Assembly: GCF_042654065.1 (NCBI RefSeq)
Contig: NZ_JBHSFP010000006.1
Coordinates: forward strand, 186,001-250,000
Source: Sphaerisporangium dianthi
GTDB taxonomy: Bacteria; Actinomycetota; Actinomycetes; Streptosporangiales; Streptosporangiaceae
DNA: 64,000 nucleotides
Direction: 5' to 3'
In this document: one piece after another, positions 9,596 to 17,393 of the stretch
Layout of the letters: every line of letters starts with the position of its first letter
How positions within the stretch are numbered: position 1 is the first letter of the stretch
Program-made: the position numbers and the translations under genes
Notes under the pieces: generated by a model
The model's input: only the letters and a program-made list of their open reading frames with translations
What the model was told of the DNA's origin: nothing
Database searches by the model: none

Positions 9596-10630
9596 GTGAG
9601 CGCCGCCATGAAGGAGTTCCCCGACTCGCCCCGAATGGGCCAGACCACGCGCGTCTGGCCGCCGATCTCGGTCATCATGCCGGTGCTCAACGAAGAGCGG
9701 CACCTGCGTGAGGCCGTGCGGCAGGTTCTCGCCCAACGCTACGACGGTCCTGTCGAGGTCGTCCTCGCCATCGGCCCGTCCCATGACCGCACGCAGGAGG
9801 TGGCCGACGCTCTCGCGGCCGAGGATCCCCGCGTGACGGTCGTGCCCAACCCCACCGGACGCACCCCGAACGCGCTCAACGCCGCGATCGGGGCGTCCCG
9901 CAACGGGATCATCGCCCGGGTCGACGGGCACGCCATGCTCCCGGAGGACTACCTCCAGGTCGCCGTCGAGACGCTCGAGAGCACCGGCGCCGACAACGTC
10001 GGCGGCATCATGGCCGCCGAGGGCGTCTCGCCGTTCGAGCAGGCCGTGGCGCGCGCCATGACCTCCAAGATCGGCGTGGGCAACGCGCGGTTCCACACCG
10101 GAGGCGTGGCGGGCCCGGCCGACACCGTCTACCTCGGCGTCTTCCGCCGCGAGGCGCTCGAACGCGTCGGCGGCTACGACGAGCACTTCCAGCGCGCCCA
10201 AGACTGGGAGATGAACCACCGCATCCGCGAGACCGGCGGCCTGGTGTGGTTCCAGCCGCGCATGCGCGTCTCCTACCGGCCCCGGCCCAGCGTGAAGGCC
10301 CTGGCCAAGCAGTACTTCCACTACGGGCGCTGGCGGCGGGTCGTGGCCCGCACCCACGAGGGCACGATCAACCTCCGCTATCTGGCGCCGCCGTTCGCGG
10401 TGGCGGCGATGCTGCTCGGGGTGCTCCTCTCGCCGTTCTACTGGCCCACTCTGCTGGTCCCGGGCGCGTACGTCGCCGCCATCCTGGCCGGTTCGGTGGC
10501 CACCGGCCGGGGGCTCTCCTCCGCGGCGCTGGCCCGGCTGCCGCTGGTCTACGCCACCATGCACCTCTCGTGGGGCTGGGGTTTCCTCACCAGCCCGCCG
10601 AGCCTCGGCAAGCCGCCGCAGGACGCCTGA
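9596..10630 (+). CDS. GT2 glycosyltransferase with C-terminal membrane helices
   Basis: The 344-residue family 2 glycosyltransferase has a GT-A fold at residues 23-240. It starts with I-S-V-I-M-P-V-L-N-E-E and has a degenerate D-x-D region (R-V-D-G-H) and a Q-D-W-E-M-N acceptor/base motif. Two or three hydrophobic helices at the C-terminus hold it at the membrane. It resembles SuccA/ExoA-like transferases that extend lipid-linked sugars. The start is uncertain: GTG 9596 and ATG 9608 are both possible and neither has a strong Shine-Dalgarno. It is divergent from the LCP gene and convergent with the cytidylyltransferase/SDR gene, with a perfect hairpin terminator between them. The sugar donor cannot be told from sequence. 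Confidence 0.88.
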   Translation: MSAAMKEFPDSPRMGQTTRVWPPISVIMPVLNEERHLREAVRQVLAQRYDGPVEVVLAIGPSHDRTQEVADALAAEDPRVTVVPNPTGRTPNALNAAIGASRNGIIARVDGHAMLPEDYLQVAVETLESTGADNVGGIMAAEGVSPFEQAVARAMTSKIGVGNARFHTGGVAGPADTVYLGVFRREALERVGGYDEHFQRAQDWEMNHRIRETGGLVWFQPRMRVSYRPRPSVKALAKQYFHYGRWRRVVARTHEGTINLRYLAPPFAVAAMLLGVLLSPFYWPTLLVPGAYVAAILAGSVATGRGLSSAALARLPLVYATMHLSWGWGFLTSPPSLGKPPQDA

Positions 10631-10633
10631 GCA

Positions 10634-10669
10634 CCGGAGGTGGGGCGCCCTCGGGCGCCCCACCTCCGG
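10634..10669. terminator. Bidirectional hairpin terminator
   Basis: A perfect 17-bp stem (CCGGAGGTGGGGCGCCC and its complement) is separated by only two bases. It begins four bases after the GT2 stop codon and serves the + strand gene; it may also stop transcripts from the convergent cytidylyltransferase/SDR gene. There is no clear U-tract, as is common in high-GC actinobacteria. Confidence 0.8.
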
Positions 10670-10768
10670 CTCGTGCCCTCGTCCAGCGATCCCGGAAGCG
10701 CCGCCACTCTCCCCGATGCGCTCGCCGACCGTTCTGCCGGCGCGCTGCTGAACGCGTGAATCCGGGCT

Positions 10769-12193
10769 TCAGGGCCTGCCGGGAAGGTCGACCACCCGGC
10801 CGGTGAGGCCGGAGACGAGCAGGTCGAGGGTCACCTCGGCGATCGCGCGCGGCGACGGCTCCCCGGCGGCGCCGCCCGTTCCCTCGGGCTCTGTGTTCAC
10901 GCAGTTGACCCGTACGCCGGCCTCGGACCATTCCTCCGCCAGAGCCCGGGTCAGCTCGGCCACGGCCGCCCTGGCCGCCCTGGCCGAGGCGTCCGGGCCG
11001 GCGCCGGCGCGCCCGAAGGCGGCGGATGGAGCGACCGTCAGCACCAGCCGCCCCCCGGTCTCGCGCAGGTGCGGGAAGGCCGCCCTGGCGACGGTGACCG
11101 GGCCCAGGAAGCCGATCTGGACGGCCTCCGCCATGGCCTGGTCCGCGGGGTCGCCCGGCCTCCCGGCGCGCGGCATGCCGGAGGCGTCGAGCACGTGGTC
11201 GACGCGCCCGGTCTCCTTGGCGACCCGGTCAAGTGCGTCGGACACCGAGGCGGGGTCCTCCACCCGGACGCCGTCCCGGTCGCGGGAGAAGCGGTGGACG
11301 GCGGCGCCGTACCCGGCGGCCAGCGCGGCGACCCGCGCCCCGAGGCCGTCGTCACCGCCGCCGTCGAACACCACGACCGTCCTGCCCTCGAAGGCGCGGC
11401 GGCGGGCCTGCGGCCCGGCGGCGGCCGGAGCGGCCCGGCCGGCGAGCTCAAAGAGCCTCTCGGCGATGTGGACGTCGACCCGGTGCGTGACCTTCATGTT
11501 GTGCTCGCTGCCCGGCACGATGCGGATGGGGACCTGCGGGAGGTACCTCAGCACCACGCCGCAGTCGTCGGTGGCCGGCCGCGTCGCGAACTCCGGATCG
11601 GCGAAGGCGCGCTCGTACGCCTGCCTGATCACCGAGAGCCGGAAGCACTGCGGGGTCTGGACGCGCCGGAGCCGCGAACGGTCCGGGACGTCCTGGATGA
11701 CCTCCCCATGAGGGCCGGACGCCGCCACCACCATCGTGTCCGAGGACGGGATCGCGACGCCGACCGCGCGGTGGGTCCTGAGCGCCTCGACGCAGTCGGA
11801 GATGATGCGCGGCTCCAGCAGCGGGCGCACGGCGTCGTGCAGGAGCACGTCGCACTCCTCTGAGCCGATCGCGCGGAGCGCCCGCCAGGTCGACTCGGTC
11901 CGGCTCGCCCCGCCCTCCACGACCGTGCTCACCTTGCCGAAGCCGCCCCGCCGGACGATCTCCTCGGCCTCCGCGACGTGGCCGGGGGCCATCAGGACGA
12001 CGATCTCGTCGATCTCGGGCGCGGCCTCGAAGACGGCGAGCGTGTGCTCGATGATCGTCCGTCCGGCGACCTTGAGCAGTTGCTTGGGCATGTTCAGCCC
12101 GACACGCTGCCCGACGCCGCCGGCGAGGACCACCCCGACGGTCCGGCGGCGGCCCTGTTCGGCCGATGGCGGACCTGGTTCCTGTGCGGCCAA
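10769..12193 (-). CDS. Cytidylyltransferase/SDR bifunctional protein
   Basis: The 474-residue fusion has an N-terminal IspD/TarI-like cytidylyltransferase (about residues 17-245) with L-A-G-G-V-G-Q-R, M-P-K-Q, H-D-A-V-R-P and T-D-D-C-G. The C-terminal short-chain dehydrogenase-like domain (about 270-474) keeps a glycine-rich dinucleotide loop and a serine strand, but its Y-x3-K position appears to read A-x3-R. The same architecture occurs in Bcs1/Acs1-type enzymes, which reduce ribulose 5-phosphate and form CDP-ribitol. By analogy it may supply CDP-ribitol or a related CDP-polyol for a wall polymer. The start is TTG 12193, with GAGGAGG about ten bases before it. It is divergent from the CDP-alcohol phosphotransferase gene. 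Reductase activity is doubtful. Confidence 0.82.
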   Translation of the reverse strand: MAAQEPGPPSAEQGRRRTVGVVLAGGVGQRVGLNMPKQLLKVAGRTIIEHTLAVFEAAPEIDEIVVLMAPGHVAEAEEIVRRGGFGKVSTVVEGGASRTESTWRALRAIGSEECDVLLHDAVRPLLEPRIISDCVEALRTHRAVGVAIPSSDTMVVAASGPHGEVIQDVPDRSRLRRVQTPQCFRLSVIRQAYERAFADPEFATRPATDDCGVVLRYLPQVPIRIVPGSEHNMKVTHRVDVHIAERLFELAGRAAPAAAGPQARRRAFEGRTVVVFDGGGDDGLGARVAALAAGYGAAVHRFSRDRDGVRVEDPASVSDALDRVAKETGRVDHVLDASGMPRAGRPGDPADQAMAEAVQIGFLGPVTVARAAFPHLRETGGRLVLTVAPSAAFGRAGAGPDASARAARAAVAELTRALAEEWSEAGVRVNCVNTEPEGTGGAAGEPSPRAIAEVTLDLLVSGLTGRVVDLPGRP

Positions 12194-12504
12194 AGTTCGA
12201 CGTCCTCCTCGCTGCTCGCTCGCGCACGACCCTACTCAGCCCTACCCGAGCCCCACACCGGATCCTCCTCCTTCCCCTTCGGCCGCCCGTACGGCGAGTT
12301 GGCCGGGGGACGGTCCCTCTTGTCCGGTGACGGGCTGATGGTGGGAATCGGTCACTTACCGTGGCTGGTGGGTGGTCATATCTCGACTTCTGCGGGGCCA
12401 TGACCTGCGGATCGCCGGGTAACGCGCCGATGGGATTGCAAGGCCCGTGACGGCTCGGTTACTTTGCGGGGTGGACGATCCCCGGTCGCGGAAGGAGACC
12501 CCGG
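12194..12504. promoter_or_regulatory. Divergent intergenic promoter region
   Basis: This 311-bp gap separates the divergent cytidylyltransferase/SDR and CDP-alcohol phosphotransferase genes and holds no supportable gene. For the + strand, TTGCAA at 12436-12441 and TACTTT at 12460-12465 are spaced 18 bp and form a plausible sigma70-type promoter about 40 bp before the TTG start. GAAGGAG at 12491-12497 is the ribosome-binding site of that gene. Confidence 0.45.
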
Positions 12505-14619
12505 TTGCCTGACTCCGCGTACCCGCCCCCCGTGAGGCCGCCGAGCAGGCGCCCCGCCGCGTCCGTGAACCGTCCGGGAGATCCGCCCGGCAGGAAGACG
12601 GCGCCGGCCGTCGCCGTCGTGCTCGCCACCACCGAGGGGTCCCGGCTGGCGTGCGCCGAGGGCACGCTGGTCGATCGGCTGGCAGACCAGCTCACCACTC
12701 TTGCGGTCACGACCCTCCACACCGTCACCAGGGCCGCGGCCGGCGCGGCATCGCCGGACCGGACGTCCACGGCGCACGCCACCGAGTTCGGAACCCCGCC
12801 CGTGCTCGACCCGGTGCCGCAGACCGTGCCCCCGTCCCCGGACGGGCTCCCGCCCGTGCTCGACCCGGTGCCGGACACCGTGCCTCCGTCACCGGACGGG
12901 ACCGCGTCCGGGCATGAGGTCGAACCCGGGCCTCGGCCTGGGGCAGGGCGGCCCGAGGCCCTGGAGCGGGAGCTCGAGGGCGACCCTGCGGCGCAACACC
13001 GAGACGACCCTGCGGCGCAGCGCCGAGACGACCCTGCGGCGCAACACCGAGACGACCCTGCGGCGCAGCGCCGAAGCGACCCTGTGACGCGGCACCGGAG
13101 CGACCCTGTTACCGAGGACGCGAGCGGCACCGTGCCCAGCCCGGGGCTGACCGGTGATCTTCGCGCGGTGGCCGCCGTCGCGCGGGCCGGCGCGGGCCCG
13201 GTGGCGGTGTTCCCCGGTGACCTGGTCGCGCACACCGAAGCGCTCGCCCTGCTGCTCGCCGACCCGGCACGGGGCACCGGAGCGCTGGTCGCCCCAGAGC
13301 ACGATCTCCGCTCCCGCCCCGGCGCGCCGGCCACGCCGTTCCCGGCGACGACGGCGACGCCGATCCCCCCGTTCACGACGACCCCGCCGTTTCCGCCCGT
13401 CCCGTCGCGCGCGCCGGTACGCGCCGAACGGGGGCGCGTGGTCGCCGCGGGCAACTCCTTCCACACCGTGTCCGAGCCGAACGCCCGCTTCCGGGGCGTG
13501 CTGCACGTGGGCGAGGCCGATCTGGCGAGCTTCGCCGACGTGGCCGACGAACTGGCCAACCTCGCCCGCGACCGTCGTCTCGGCGGCACCGACGACACCG
13601 AGGTGACCGAGCTGCTGCTGGCCGGACTGGTCCGGGTGGGCGTGACCGTACGGGCGGTGCCCCTCGGCCGGCTGCACTGCGCGAGAGTGACCGGGCAGAA
13701 GGACGCCGACGCCGCGATCGCCCGGCTGGCCGAGGTCGACGAGGACCGCGCCCGCCTGGCCGCCGCCGTCAAGTCCGATGACGGCTTCGTCGCGACGTTC
13801 CTGGTGAGCTCCTGGTCGCGGCACGTCGTGCGGGCGGCGGCGCGGCTGGGGCTCACGCCGAACGCGGTGACCGGCCTGTCCGTGGGGCTGGCGGGCCTGG
13901 CGGCCGTGGCCTTCTCCGCCGGGCAGCGGCGCGCGCAGCTGGCCGGAGCCGTGCTGCTCTACCTGTCGTTCGTCCTCGACTGCGTGGACGGGCAGCTGGC
14001 TCGCTACACCCGGGCCTTCTCGCCGCTCGGCGCCTGGCTGGACGCCACGTTCGACCGCGTCAAAGAGTACGTCGTCTACGTCGGTCTCGCGGTCGGGTAC
14101 GCCGGCGGCGTGGACGGGGGCGTCACGGGGCCGGGCGGCGTCTGGGCCCTGGCGGTGGCCGCCATGCTGGTCCAGGCCATCCGTCACATGATCGACTTCT
14201 CCTACGCCGGGGCGCGGGCGGAGGCCGCGGGCGTCGACCTCATCTGGGAGCGTCCCGGGCACGCGGCCTCGCTCGACCTGAAGGTCCCGCTCAGGCGTGA
14301 CCCTCCGGGCGCCCCCTTCGCCGCGACGGCCGGGCGGACGGCGACGGCGGCCGGGGCGGCGACCATGACGGGGGCGAACCCCGTGGTGAGGCGGCGCGGC
14401 ACGGGCGGGCTCGTGGTGCGGCTGTCCGCGCGGCTCGACCGGAACACGGCGTCGCGCTGGCTGAAGAAGATCATCATCCTGCCGATCGGCGAGCGGATGA
14501 TGCTGATCGCGGTGACGGCGGGCCTGTTCAACGCGCGCGTCACCTTCTTGGCACTGCTGGCGTGGGGTGGCCTGGCGGCGCTCTACACGCTGACCGGCCG
14601 CATCGCGAGGTCCCTGTGA
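12505..14619 (+). CDS. Nucleotidyltransferase-like/CDP-alcohol phosphotransferase fusion
   Basis: The 704-residue membrane enzyme has its catalytic part at the C-terminus (about residues 440-704), with several membrane helices and a complete CDP-alcohol phosphotransferase motif: D492, D495-G, A499-R500, G509, D513 and D517. The N-terminal half resembles a MobA/IspD-like nucleotidyltransferase (V-V-L-A-T-T-E-G-S-R at the loop position) but lacks the usual lysine, so it may be inactive. A disordered insert at about residues 95-205 includes 8-residue tandem repeats. The order recalls IPCT/DIPPS fusions that make inositol phosphodiesters. It would join a CDP-activated polyol to an alcohol acceptor in the membrane. 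The TTG start is supported by GAAGGAG seven bases upstream. The acceptor is unknown. Confidence 0.8.
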   Translation: MPDSAYPPPVRPPSRRPAASVNRPGDPPGRKTAPAVAVVLATTEGSRLACAEGTLVDRLADQLTTLAVTTLHTVTRAAAGAASPDRTSTAHATEFGTPPVLDPVPQTVPPSPDGLPPVLDPVPDTVPPSPDGTASGHEVEPGPRPGAGRPEALERELEGDPAAQHRDDPAAQRRDDPAAQHRDDPAAQRRSDPVTRHRSDPVTEDASGTVPSPGLTGDLRAVAAVARAGAGPVAVFPGDLVAHTEALALLLADPARGTGALVAPEHDLRSRPGAPATPFPATTATPIPPFTTTPPFPPVPSRAPVRAERGRVVAAGNSFHTVSEPNARFRGVLHVGEADLASFADVADELANLARDRRLGGTDDTEVTELLLAGLVRVGVTVRAVPLGRLHCARVTGQKDADAAIARLAEVDEDRARLAAAVKSDDGFVATFLVSSWSRHVVRAAARLGLTPNAVTGLSVGLAGLAAVAFSAGQRRAQLAGAVLLYLSFVLDCVDGQLARYTRAFSPLGAWLDATFDRVKEYVVYVGLAVGYAGGVDGGVTGPGGVWALAVAAMLVQAIRHMIDFSYAGARAEAAGVDLIWERPGHAASLDLKVPLRRDPPGAPFAATAGRTATAAGAATMTGANPVVRRRGTGGLVVRLSARLDRNTASRWLKKIIILPIGERMMLIAVTAGLFNARVTFLALLAWGGLAALYTLTGRIARSL
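12984..13103 (+). repeat. 24-bp coding tandem repeat
   Basis: About five 24-bp units encode R-D-D-P-A-A-Q-(H/R) and its decayed forms R-S-D-P-V-T. H and R alternate between units, so the array may have grown as a 48-bp dimer. It lies in the disordered insert of the phosphotransferase fusion and keeps the reading frame. Confidence 0.8.
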
Positions 14620-14775
14620 GCACACCACCAGGAGGTCCCCGTGAGCGCGACCGGAGGTCCGCTGCGAGCGCGGGCGGGAGGCCCGTGCGGGCACGACCAG
14701 GGGTCGCGGTGAGCGTGAGCGGGAGGTCTTCGGACATGATCAGGAGGTCTCTTTGAGCATGACAAGAGTGCACAT
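14600..14775 (+). repeat. Decayed repeats carrying Shine-Dalgarno and start
   Basis: About seven imperfect units of 21-25 bp carry GGAGGTC followed by a GTGAGC-like start segment and an ACCA- or CATGA-like tail. The stop codon of the upstream gene lies in the first unit. The last unit supplies the AGGAGG and TTG start of the downstream gene. The intergenic stretch is therefore made almost wholly of copies of a translation-start segment. Confidence 0.65.
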
Positions 14776-15382
14776 GACGAGGGTTCCGCGCAGTTCGGTG
14801 GTGACCTACCGGGACGACGGCGTCCTCGCTCGCGGCATGGGCCTGCTCGTCGCCGGCCAGCTCCCTCCGCTGCCGCCGGCGCTGGCCGGGGCGTTCGTGA
14901 CCGGCGTGATGCTGTTCCTCGGCGTCGCGGGCGCCGACGGGCCCGCCGTCTTCGCGCCCGCCGTGGTGCTGATGCTCGCCGGTCCGGGCAGCTCCCACCC
15001 GCATGACGGGCGGCTCGACTGGCTGGTCCCGCCCATCCTGCGCCTCACCGAGTACGGGTTCGTGGCGTGCGTGGGCTTCGCGTGGAACGTGCCGCGCGTG
15101 CTGGTGTACGCCCTGCTCGGCGCGATGCTGTTCCACCACTACGACGTCGTCTACCGCTGCCGCCAGCACGTCTACCCGCCGCCGTGGCTGGCCTCGGCGG
15201 GGCTGGGCTGGGAAGGGCGCATGCTGCTGGTGGCCTTCGGCGCCCTGCTGGGCATCGTCGCACCGGTGTTCGCGCTGCTCGCGCTCTACCTGTCGGCGCT
15301 GTTCTGCTGGGAGAGCGTCACCTGCTGGCTGGCCGCGCCGCGATCCGGAGTCGAAGCGGCCGACCTGGGCGGCCACGACTGA
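14753..15382 (+). CDS. Polytopic membrane protein of the polymer locus
   Basis: The 209-residue protein has about five hydrophobic helices and a conserved-looking polar loop (H-H-Y-D-V-V-Y-R-C-R). I do not recognise a characterised family with certainty; it resembles the membrane part of uncharacterised actinobacterial proteins found beside CDP-alcohol phosphotransferases (possibly DUF5941). TTG 14753 is chosen because AGGAGG ends five bases before it; ATG 14759 is the alternative. The gene sits between two polyol-activation genes in the same direction, so a role as partner or flippase-like helper of the phosphotransferase is possible but unproven. Confidence 0.6.
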   Translation: MSMTRVHMTRVPRSSVVTYRDDGVLARGMGLLVAGQLPPLPPALAGAFVTGVMLFLGVAGADGPAVFAPAVVLMLAGPGSSHPHDGRLDWLVPPILRLTEYGFVACVGFAWNVPRVLVYALLGAMLFHHYDVVYRCRQHVYPPPWLASAGLGWEGRMLLVAFGALLGIVAPVFALLALYLSALFCWESVTCWLAAPRSGVEAADLGGHD

Positions 15383-15526
15383 GACCGCGCGCCGGCCGCG
15401 GACGCGGTGCCCGCGTTGCCAACGTTTGGTCGCGTATCGGAATAGGTGAACTCCGGATTACACGATCACCACCCGCAGGCAACTAACCTTTGGCCTACAG
15501 ATTCTGGCTTGATTGAGGAGTGCACG

Positions 15527-16261
15527 TTGCTGGGAATGGTACTGGCCGCCGGGGCCGGGCGACGCCTGCGGCCGTACACCGACACGCTGCCCAAAGCGCT
15601 CGTGCCGGTCGACGGAGACACCACGATCCTGGACATCGCGCTGCGGAACCTCGCGGCGGTGGACCTCAAGGATGTCGTGGTCATCGTCGGCTACGCGGCA
15701 CAGGCGGTCCACGACCGCAAGGCCGAGCTCGAGCGGCGGCATGACGTGCGGCTCACCCTCGTGCACAACGACAAGGCCGAGGAGTGGAACAACGCCTACT
15801 CCCTGTGGTGCGCGCGCGATCACTTCTCCGAGGGCGCCCTGCTGGTGAACGGCGACACCGTCCACCCCGTCTCGGTCGAGCGGACGCTGCTGTCGGCCCC
15901 CGTGACCAGCGACATCCTGCTCGCCGTCGACGACGTGAAGCAGCTCGCCGACGAAGAGATGAAGGTCACCCTCGACGACGAGGGCCACCTGCGGCGCATC
16001 ACCAAGCTCATGGACCCCGCCGACGCCTTCGGCGAGTACATCGGCGCGACGCTCATCCGTCCCGGAGCCGCCGCCCGCCTCGCCGACGCGCTGAAGGCCA
16101 CCTTCGAGCGCGACCCCCAGCAGTACTACGAGGACGGGTACGGCGAGATGGTCGCCCGCGGCGAGAAGATCGCCGTCGCGCCCATCGGCAAGGTCGACTG
16201 GGTGGAAGTCGACAACCACGACGACCTCGCCCGGGCCAGGGAGATCGCGTGCACCTACTAG
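15527..16261 (+). CDS. Sugar/polyol-phosphate nucleotidyltransferase
   Basis: The 244-residue GT-A-fold nucleotidyltransferase opens with G-M-V-L-A-A-G-A-G-R-R-L-R-P-Y-T, then L-P-K-A-L-V-P-V, N-G-D for metal binding, and a C-terminal V-E-V-D-N-H-D-D-L. This is the layout of LicC-like phosphocholine and inositol-1-phosphate cytidylyltransferases. It probably makes the CDP (or UDP) derivative used by the neighbouring CDP-alcohol phosphotransferases. TTG 15527 is chosen over GTG 15446 because GAGGAG ends six bases before it and the longer start adds 27 residues absent from such enzymes. The substrate (inositol 1-phosphate, glycerol phosphate or other) is not decidable by eye. Confidence 0.8.
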   Translation: MLGMVLAAGAGRRLRPYTDTLPKALVPVDGDTTILDIALRNLAAVDLKDVVVIVGYAAQAVHDRKAELERRHDVRLTLVHNDKAEEWNNAYSLWCARDHFSEGALLVNGDTVHPVSVERTLLSAPVTSDILLAVDDVKQLADEEMKVTLDDEGHLRRITKLMDPADAFGEYIGATLIRPGAAARLADALKATFERDPQQYYEDGYGEMVARGEKIAVAPIGKVDWVEVDNHDDLARAREIACTY

Positions 16262-16334
16262 GCGAGCCGCCGGCGGGCGCCCGGCCGCCGGCCCGCGAGG
16301 GCGCCACGGGGCCGGCGAGCGGGCGGGAGCCGGC

Positions 16335-17393
16335 ATGCCGCTTCTAGCACGGATGCTCATGGCTCCGCTGACCGTGGAGGTCCGCCGGGGCGCGGTGGCG
16401 GAGCTGGGTGCGCTGCTCGCCGACAGCCGGGTGGCCACCTCGGGCCGGGTCGCGGTCGCCGTCGGCGCCGGGCAGGGCGCCCACATCTCCGACCTGATCG
16501 CGCCGACGCTGTGCGACGCCGAGGTCTTCCGGGTCCCCGACGGGTCGGTCGACTCCGCCGTCTCGCTCGGCGCCGACCTGCGCAAGGGCGCCTACGAGGC
16601 CGTGGTCGGCATCGGCGGCGGCAAGACGATCGACGTGACCAAGTACGCCGCGTCGCTGGCCGGCATCCCGATGGTCGCCGTCGCCACGAACCTCTCCCAC
16701 GACGGCATCTGCTCGCCGGTCTCCTCGCTGGAGCACGAGGGCGGCAAGGGGTCGTTCGGCGTCCCGATGCCGCTGGCGATCCTCGTCGACCTCGACTTCG
16801 TCCACGGCGCCCCCCCGGCGCTCGTGCGGTCGGGCGTCGGCGACGTGATCAGCAACCTGTCCGCCATCGAAGACTGGCAGCTCGGCAACGTCGAACGCGG
16901 CGAGCCCATCGACGGCCTGGCCGTCGCCATGGCGCGCACCAGCGCCGAAGCCGTGCTCGGGCGCGGCGACTCCGTCGAGTCCGACGCCTTCCTCACCGTC
17001 CTGGCCGAGTCGCTGATCCTCTCCGGCATGTCGATGGTCGTGGCGGGGTCCTCGCGTCCCAGCAGTGGCGGAGATCATGAGATCCTGCATGCCGTGGATC
17101 AGCTCTATCCAGGCGTCTCCAACCACGGCGAGCTCGCCGGGGTCGGAGCGGCCTTCTGCTTCTTCCTGCGGGAGGACGAGCACCGGCTGTCGCAGGTCAC
17201 CCACTGCCTGCGCCATCACGGCCTGCCGGTGACCCCCTCCGATGTCGGCCTGACGGCCGCGCAGTTCACCGACGCGGTGATGCTGGCGCCGTCGACCCGT
17301 CCCGGGCGATACACGATTCTTGAGCACCTGCGCCTGTCCGAGGCCGAGGTGCGCGACCGGGTGGAGGAATATGTCCGGGCCGTCGGTCATTGA
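16335..17393 (+). CDS. sn-Glycerol-1-phosphate dehydrogenase-like
   Basis: The 352-residue metal-dependent alcohol dehydrogenase belongs to the G1PDH/AraM branch. It has the NAD(P)-binding G-G-G-K-T-I-D-V-T-K (residues 94-103), the substrate loop T-N-L-S-H-D-G near residue 120, and candidate metal ligands D170, H248 and H264. The family reduces dihydroxyacetone phosphate to sn-glycerol 1-phosphate, the stereoisomer used in archaeal lipids and by a few bacteria. GGGAG five bases before ATG 16335 supports the start. Its 3' end overlaps the next CDP-alcohol phosphotransferase gene by 23 bp, so the two are probably translationally coupled and share a pathway. Other polyol-phosphate substrates are possible. 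Confidence 0.85.
   Translation: MPLLARMLMAPLTVEVRRGAVAELGALLADSRVATSGRVAVAVGAGQGAHISDLIAPTLCDAEVFRVPDGSVDSAVSLGADLRKGAYEAVVGIGGGKTIDVTKYAASLAGIPMVAVATNLSHDGICSPVSSLEHEGGKGSFGVPMPLAILVDLDFVHGAPPALVRSGVGDVISNLSAIEDWQLGNVERGEPIDGLAVAMARTSAEAVLGRGDSVESDAFLTVLAESLILSGMSMVVAGSSRPSSGGDHEILHAVDQLYPGVSNHGELAGVGAAFCFFLREDEHRLSQVTHCLRHHGLPVTPSDVGLTAAQFTDAVMLAPSTRPGRYTILEHLRLSEAEVRDRVEEYVRAVGH

Noticed and set aside
12984..13103. 24-bp tandem repeats considered as a CRISPR-like array
   Set aside because: Units are contiguous with no spacers and stay in frame within the protein.
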